DNA from: Ipomoea triloba
Lineage: Eukaryota > Streptophyta > Magnoliopsida > Solanales > Convolvulaceae
Reading direction: 5' to 3'
NCBI RefSeq assembly: GCF_003576645.1
Contig: NC_044917.1
Coordinates: forward strand, 836,681-900,680
Length of the DNA: 64,000 nucleotides
The notes below the pieces were generated by a model, which was not told the DNA's origin, searched no databases, and worked only from the letters and a program-made list of their open reading frames with translations. A program made the position numbers and the translations under genes. The number at the start of each line of letters is the position of its first letter. Position 1 is the stretch's first letter. This document shows, piece after piece, positions 58,920 through 64,000 of this stretch.

Positions 58920-61115
58920 TCACCGACTCTTCACATCATTATATTGCTCTATCACAGAAAAATCCTTGCAGGCATTAACTGAATAAAGATTGGGATTGGG
59001 CTGTCTCCTTGTTGACCCACGAAAGGGCGAGCTTGGTTTTGTAAGGGGATGCAAGCTCAGATTTGAACCTTTCTGCTTATTTTTTGCCTTCACAGACTCA
59101 GTTGGGTTCATATAGCTTCGTCTCACACTATGTCCCTCCTCTAAGTTGATACTAGACCCGAGAGTATTGGGTGTTGAAATGGTCGAGTCTGTAGTTGCTC
59201 GGTCATCATAAGGGTAATCTGAACTCTGATCAGACAATGTGCACACAAGCTGGCCACTTCTTGGTTCTTTTGCAGAAATCCTTGTAGAAACGTTGTTTCT
59301 CCTGATCTTCATTGAGCTGTTTTCGGGTGGTTTTGAGAACGATCCCGCTGCATAATCTTCAGATTTCTTGGAAATTGGACTCATCCATGATGAACAACCA
59401 TCTTCCATAAGCCTATTCTCCCAAGGCTTGGTTGGCATCCATCTTTCTACCCAACTAAACTCACCATTATTGTTATCAATCATATTTGGAGTCACCCTCT
59501 TGTTTGCTCTCGAATACGAGGACACATTTGATCTCGGTTGCTAGTAATACAAAGACAATCACATCATAATTATGTAAACCGAACTAACAAAGAGCATAAA
59601 TAATGAACAGATACTACATTGTAACAGAGTCAATAGTACTCAAAAAAAAAAAAAAAAACGAGCATAAATATATCTTCAGAGTAACATCTATGTTACCAGT
59701 TGAGAATAGGCATACGCCATTGCCCTCTCCCTCCTCGAAGCCCCTTCTTGTTTCATTTGTAACTTCGACTTAAGTTCTTCTACTGTTCCAGGGCTGCTAC
59801 ACCATCCCTTCTGCAAGAGACAACTATTAGAACACTATCCCTAAATCCCTAAATCCCTAATGCAATTTACTGCCTATTGGCCATTACTAGCTCAAGTTAC
59901 CTCGGCCTGCTTGACTGGATCAGCACCCTCTATAGCCTGACCGTCAATAGGTCCTTGACCACATTGGGATCTAACTCGTGCCTGAACACGAACAAGAGCC
60001 TGCATACACCTAAGCGTAACTGCAGCTTGCTTTCTCACCTGTCGACCTCGGAATATAGCCTGGATCCTTACCACTGCTCTCAACGCCCTTAATGCACGCC
60101 TCGCCTTCCATCATTTGCAAGAATCTTATTGTTAGCATTAGCAATAAAGCATTAAACTTTAGATATTACTCAGTCCTCATCATACTAATTTCCAGACATG
60201 TCACTCAAGCATTCAAGCTAAACCATACAGAACTTTGAAGGATAAATCATAACTAAAGGCCTAAAGCTAGTCTCATAGAACATCTACTGTCTGGTGAAAA
60301 TTCCAGTTTAATGTCACACCTAAGTAGCATAAATATATGTTTAACTGAACTACAAAACTCAAATGCTCCACCTTCTAAGCTAGCTAAAACTTTTATTCTT
60401 GCCCACAAAAAGGCAAAATTCACTCGCCCACAAGGCACACCCCGGCCTTAGTGGAGGGATAAATCACAATTACTCAGCAGTCTATTAGGTGGGACCCACG
60501 ACATTAGGCGTAACTCCCACACTACAACTGTCGCTCGACCCGTGTCATTATCCACAATCTACCTTTCCGAAACCAACTTTTACTCTTTTATATGTGTAAT
60601 GCTCAACAATTATTTACAGCAGAGTACATTTATATGAAATTTGAAGTCAAAATTACAAAGACAAAACTGAAACCGAGGTGGAAATTACCAGAAAGCCCCG
60701 GAACAAGGTCTGGATACGAACTGCAGCCCATTCTTGCTTGACCATCATGAAATCTCTGTGCGGTGCCCTAACAAGAGTGGCCATGGCAGCAGCCAAAGCT
60801 CCATTATCAGACACGAATGAAGATTCAGAACCCTCAGAATCCGCCATAAATTTCCCTCCTTTCCCAGTTTTCCCAGACGACATAGTTAGCCCACCAGAGG
60901 CACTCCTCCATAGCTTCCATTTCCTGCTTTTTCCGCCGCCCTCCTACATAAAAATCACAACTTTGCAATAATTTCTTGAAAAAAAAAAAAAACACACACA
61001 CACACACAGACATAAGTTAAGGAAACTTAAACTAGAATTGGGATCTTACGTTGTTGTTGGAGTGGGTTTTGTTGAGAGTGATCAGTGATTTTATCCACTT
61101 CCCCGAACCCCCCAT
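58920..61115 (-). CDS. IQ67-domain calmodulin-binding protein (IQD family, IQD8-like)
   Basis: Plant IQD proteins bind calmodulin and mostly decorate microtubules or the plasma membrane as scaffolds. Exons on minus: 61050-61115, 60689-60943, 59901-60104, 59697-59810, 58920-59540, giving 419 residues. The N terminus [12 protein letters not shown] is the usual short basic IQD start. The IQ67 domain spans about residues 95-160: an IQ motif in [20 protein letters not shown], a second in [18 protein letters not shown] and a third, weaker, in [14 protein letters not shown]. The intron between FRGFL and ARRALR is the diagnostic phase-0 IQD intron. The C-terminal half is Ser/Lys-rich, with [16 protein letters not shown]. 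Assignment to IQD8 is suggested by the neighbouring genes rather than read from sequence. Confidence 0.94.
59605..59660 (+). mobile_element. SINE family A 3' tail in IQD intron 4
   Basis: acagatactacattgtaacagagtcaatagtactc followed by a run of A matches the last 45 bp of the copy at 58253. It is a 5'-truncated insertion. Confidence 0.6.
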
Positions 61116-61467
61116 TGTTGAAGCGAATTGAAACCGTTTGTTCAAATGGGAGAGGTTAAGAAAGACCAAATGCGGAGGTTATAAGACACTGCAAATGAAA
61201 CACGTACGAGAAAGAACCGGATTTGAGGGGACAATGTCGGAGCCAAAAAAGAGTGCACGGAGGAGCGTTTGGCATTTGAAGGGTTTGAATTTCGAAATTC
61301 GAAAATTAAAGAATCGCTAAAGCTGTGAGGTTGTAACGGATAGTACACTACACTGCAGTCTCTTTCTTCTTTTCTTTTTCATTTTGTGGTCCAGTAATTT
61401 ACAGAATTGCCCCCCCTTTTGCCGGCAAAGTGGGCCCACTAGGCCCATCAAAACCCGCCAATAGTTA
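61116..61467. other. IQD promoter/leader region
   Basis: About 350 bp upstream of the IQD start, moderately GC-balanced, with a TC-rich patch at 61360-61382. No other gene was seen. Confidence 0.5.
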
Positions 61468-61612
61468 TATCGTGGACCCGAGTGGTCCACGCTCACATTT
61501 TACTTACTGAATGCTCACAATTTAAATTATGAACATTTAGTTATAACATTCAATATGTAAATTCTGTATTTTTTTATCCGAGTTCACTTTGTAAGGTAGA
61601 CTCGAATCACAG
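61468..61612. mobile_element. MITE, family T-related copy
   Basis: tatatcgtggacccgagtgg at one end and gtaaggtagactcgaatcac at the other. The middle, actgaatgctcacaatttaa and acattcaatatgtaaattct, matches 49208-49373. Confidence 0.5.
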
Positions 61613-62248
61613 AATAATTTCTTGTTTTTTTAAATGACATAATAAACTAAGTCCGTTTTGATGGTTTCAAACTAAAACAATTATTCATTTTTCTATTCTA
61701 AGTCATCTACAAAGTTATTACATGGAAACAGCTTTAAATCATTGCCAAACAAAACATTAGTTCATATTTTTTTTTGTTTAATGACGGGAGAAATCTATAA
61801 TCACTATTTAAGGATATTGCATGCGCTGAGTAAATTTCACTCATGTGTAATAAATCGTCAGGAATTTCTTAATTTTCCTGACAAGTTAACATTGTTAAAA
61901 TTGGTCACTGCAGGCTTATTAGAGCAACTACATCAGCAGATCATACATGGATATTGGAACAGTAAACATACATGTGGAGGAGAGATAGTGTAAGAGAGAG
62001 AAAAAAAAGTAAGGCCTGCAAAATCATGGATATTGGAACAGTAATTCAGTCTGCAAATCCCAAGCAACCATGCACCTCAGAGGCGGCTGACAGATTTTTT
62101 TTTTAATTTTATTTTTTTCCTTTTTATAATATAATTTGTTTTTTTTATTCATCCTCTCTCATTTTCTCTTTCCTAATCACCCTTACAAAAACTCCTCAAA
62201 TACGGTGAATTATCTCCATTGATAAGGATGCTCTTATGTTCATGCACT
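61613..62248. other. Spacer 3' of the IQM gene
   Basis: A catggatattggaacagtaa phrase occurs twice (61947 and 62024), an imperfect local duplication. T-rich runs lie near 62096-62150. Confidence 0.5.
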
Positions 62249-63922
62249 TCAAGCAATGTTACTCGGTTTAGTCATCTCCCTTCCAACTGCTTCTTTAAGA
62301 CTTGTATGTTTTGACATTGTCGCATCATCATCACTTTCTTTCTTCGTAACAAACATGTCACAAAACGTACTTGGCATAACTCTTTCTTCACCGTTGAAAG
62401 TGTAGGTCTACATAATACAAAGTAGAACGCCTGTGAATCTACAAAATTTTCATATTTTTACTTATTTAGAGATGAAATTTTTTTACTAACCTTGAAACTG
62501 CTAGGGTCAATATGGTGTTCCACAAGGAAGCCAATGAACATAAAGTTCTCTTCTGGTTGCCTGTAATGGCCACTATATGGCCATACAGCCTTCAAATAAA
62601 CAGTATAGATGGTTAGTTGAGACAGAACACATCTTTTAATCAATTATTAGAATCATGCATACTCATGCTAGAAGTCATAGGAACCATTGTTGAATTAAAA
62701 TTAAAGCTAATTTTCATATGATGCCTTAGAGTTTTAGTTGACACGAAACATATTGTTGAATTAAAATTAAAGCTAATTTTCATTGCCCTAAAAGCGATGG
62801 CTGAGTGGGTGGAACATAATTTTCGTAGGAGAATGTTTGGTTGAACGCATCACATAGAGTCTTTTGCCAATTTCTTAATACATAACGCCAGGTGCACACT
62901 CATAGTAGTGGCTGCGAGTTTTCACGTCAGCCAACAAATTTTAAAAATAAAAATAAAGCTAATTAGTGATAGCATAATTGTTTGTAATTAGAAGTGCACC
63001 TTGATTACTCCATTAGAGACAAGCAATTTTCCAGCTGCAATGGCGGCTCCTCCTGAGAGAAAACTGGAGTGGTGAAAACGGCCCTTTTCCTTTTGTGCCA
63101 CATACAATACTCTCTCTGGGCTAAGAACATATATCCATTCTGTGCCCTCAATGCTGTCCACAAAACTTCCATTTCTTGAGTACTTCATCTTCCCCTCTTC
63201 CAATATTACTTCATATTCTTCCCTCTCTCTCTGCAAATAATTAATTAATTAATTAAACACCGTACCCATAATCTTTATGAAAATATATCATGTATATCTT
63301 AAAAAATAATAATATAACGTGACCGTGTATGTATGCTTACTGGTGCTAAATATTTAACGCATTGACGCTGTAGTTCACTCCTCGGGCATTTCTCCAGATT
63401 TACTTCCTTACCATCTCCGATATCTAACCTTAATTTCATCAAATCAAAATATATTGTCAGATCATAAAAGACCAGAAATGCATTCTTTAAAGGGATCTCT
63501 ACAGTAGAATTTGCATAATTATATTACCAATAGAAGAAAGGCTGCGTGGTGGGGCTATCGAGCCACACGTCGTGATAGAAGTTTAAACTGCAGCCATATC
63601 GATGGTGTGGATCAACCTGTAATTATTGGTTGGTAATAATAATATTGTAAGTTAAAAATAACATAAATATTGTAAACCAAAATCCACAAGAAAGTAGATT
63701 ATTAAGGATTTAGGAGGATACGAGGTTGTTTTTGTCACTTACGGCCTCTAGCCAGTGCTTAAGGTACAATGGTTTTGCCTCTTTGTCCTTGGACAACCCC
63801 TTCCCAAGCTTCGACGCTTTAGACTTCACCCGTGCCCACCGCGCCACGGCGGTTTCCGGCTTCCCGGCGTCAAAGAATGTCACCGAACTTTGTCTAAGAA
63901 CCCCAAAGTGTGTCGCGCACCA

Positions 63923-63923
<1 letters not shown>
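62249..63923 (-). CDS. IQ-motif protein IQM, partial, 5' end off window
   Basis: IQM proteins are plant calmodulin-binding proteins linked to stomatal and stress responses. Exons on minus inside the window: 63743-63923, 63528-63616, 63341-63428, 63000-63230, 62491-62589, 62249-62407. Visible family blocks: [102 protein letters not shown] and [16 protein letters not shown]. The last exon is short. Reading straight through the FK|GTTAGT donor at 62490 would stop after SLNK; splicing to the acceptor after 62407 instead opens 52 more codons ([15 protein letters not shown]...) to a TGA. I favour the spliced form. The N-terminal IQ motif should lie to the right of the window. Confidence 0.93.
62797..62940 (+). 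repeat. Dispersed repeat, family C copy in an IQM intron
   Basis: aagcgatggctgagtgggtgg (tRNA-like head), cacatagagtcttttgccaa body, and tgcacactcatagtagtggc near the end. It lies in the intron 62590-62999. A direct repeat tgttgaattaaaattaaagc flanks the stretch just before it (62686 and 62754). Confidence 0.5.

Positions 63924-64000
<77 letters not shown>
63924..64000. repeat. (AT)n microsatellite at the window edge, inside an IQM intron
   Basis: About 38 AT units that run out of the window. They begin at the splice acceptor of the 63743-63923 exon, so the microsatellite forms the intron 3' end. Confidence 0.95.

Overview
This is nuclear DNA from a flowering plant, almost certainly a eudicot. 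The genes carry many short exons with GT-AG introns, the spacers are AT-rich, and the window is full of plant repeat classes: MITEs, tRNA-derived SINEs and one small LTR element. Several gene pairs recall Arabidopsis chromosome 1. From memory, BGAL17 is At1g72990, the SurE-like gene At1g72880, IQD8 At1g72670, an RRM gene At1g17640 and GLYR2 At1g17650. This suggests an ordinary gene-bearing euchromatic segment. The species cannot be fixed from the sequence; an asterid is only a guess.

Layout. 0.2-5.4 kb (-): beta-galactosidase 17-like gene, 3' end cut by the window, with a young 1.5-kb non-autonomous LTR element in intron 5. 5.6-13.3 kb: spacer with several MITEs and SINEs. 13.3-15.7 kb (-): INDETERMINATE-DOMAIN zinc-finger regulator. 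16.3-27.5 kb: long spacer with repeats and no recognised gene. 27.6-30.9 kb (+): cell-wall invertase with the 9-nt mini-exon. 31.9-34.6 kb (+): two-RRM glycine-rich hnRNP. 35.3-38.3 kb (+): plastid/mitochondrial glyoxylate/succinic semialdehyde reductase. 39.4-42.9 kb (+): SurE-like protein with altered metal ligands. 44.1-45.9 kb (+): mitochondrial ribosomal protein bL34m. 47.0-48.7 kb (-): R2R3-MYB of the MYB103 type. 48.8-58.9 kb: long spacer with repeats. 58.9-61.1 kb (-): IQ67-domain protein. 62.2-63.9 kb (-): IQM calmodulin-binding protein, 5' end cut by the window at an (AT)n intron.

The genes do not form a pathway cluster. They are independent eukaryotic genes for wall and sugar metabolism (beta-galactosidase, invertase, MYB103), calmodulin signalling (IQD, IQM) and housekeeping (hnRNP, GLYR2, bL34m). 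Exon chains were assembled by hand from splice sites and reading phase. Nine of the ten chains either close in frame from start to stop or keep phase to the window edge; the tenth, IQM, runs in frame from its stop to the edge. Two exons too short or too hidden to stand out were recovered this way: BGAL17 161-310 and IQM 62249-62407.

I found no CRISPR array, phage, operon or new multi-gene system. The most distinctive items are the dispersed repeat families, two MULE-type MITEs with perfect 9-bp target duplications, the young LTR element, and the unusual metal-site residues in the SurE-like protein.
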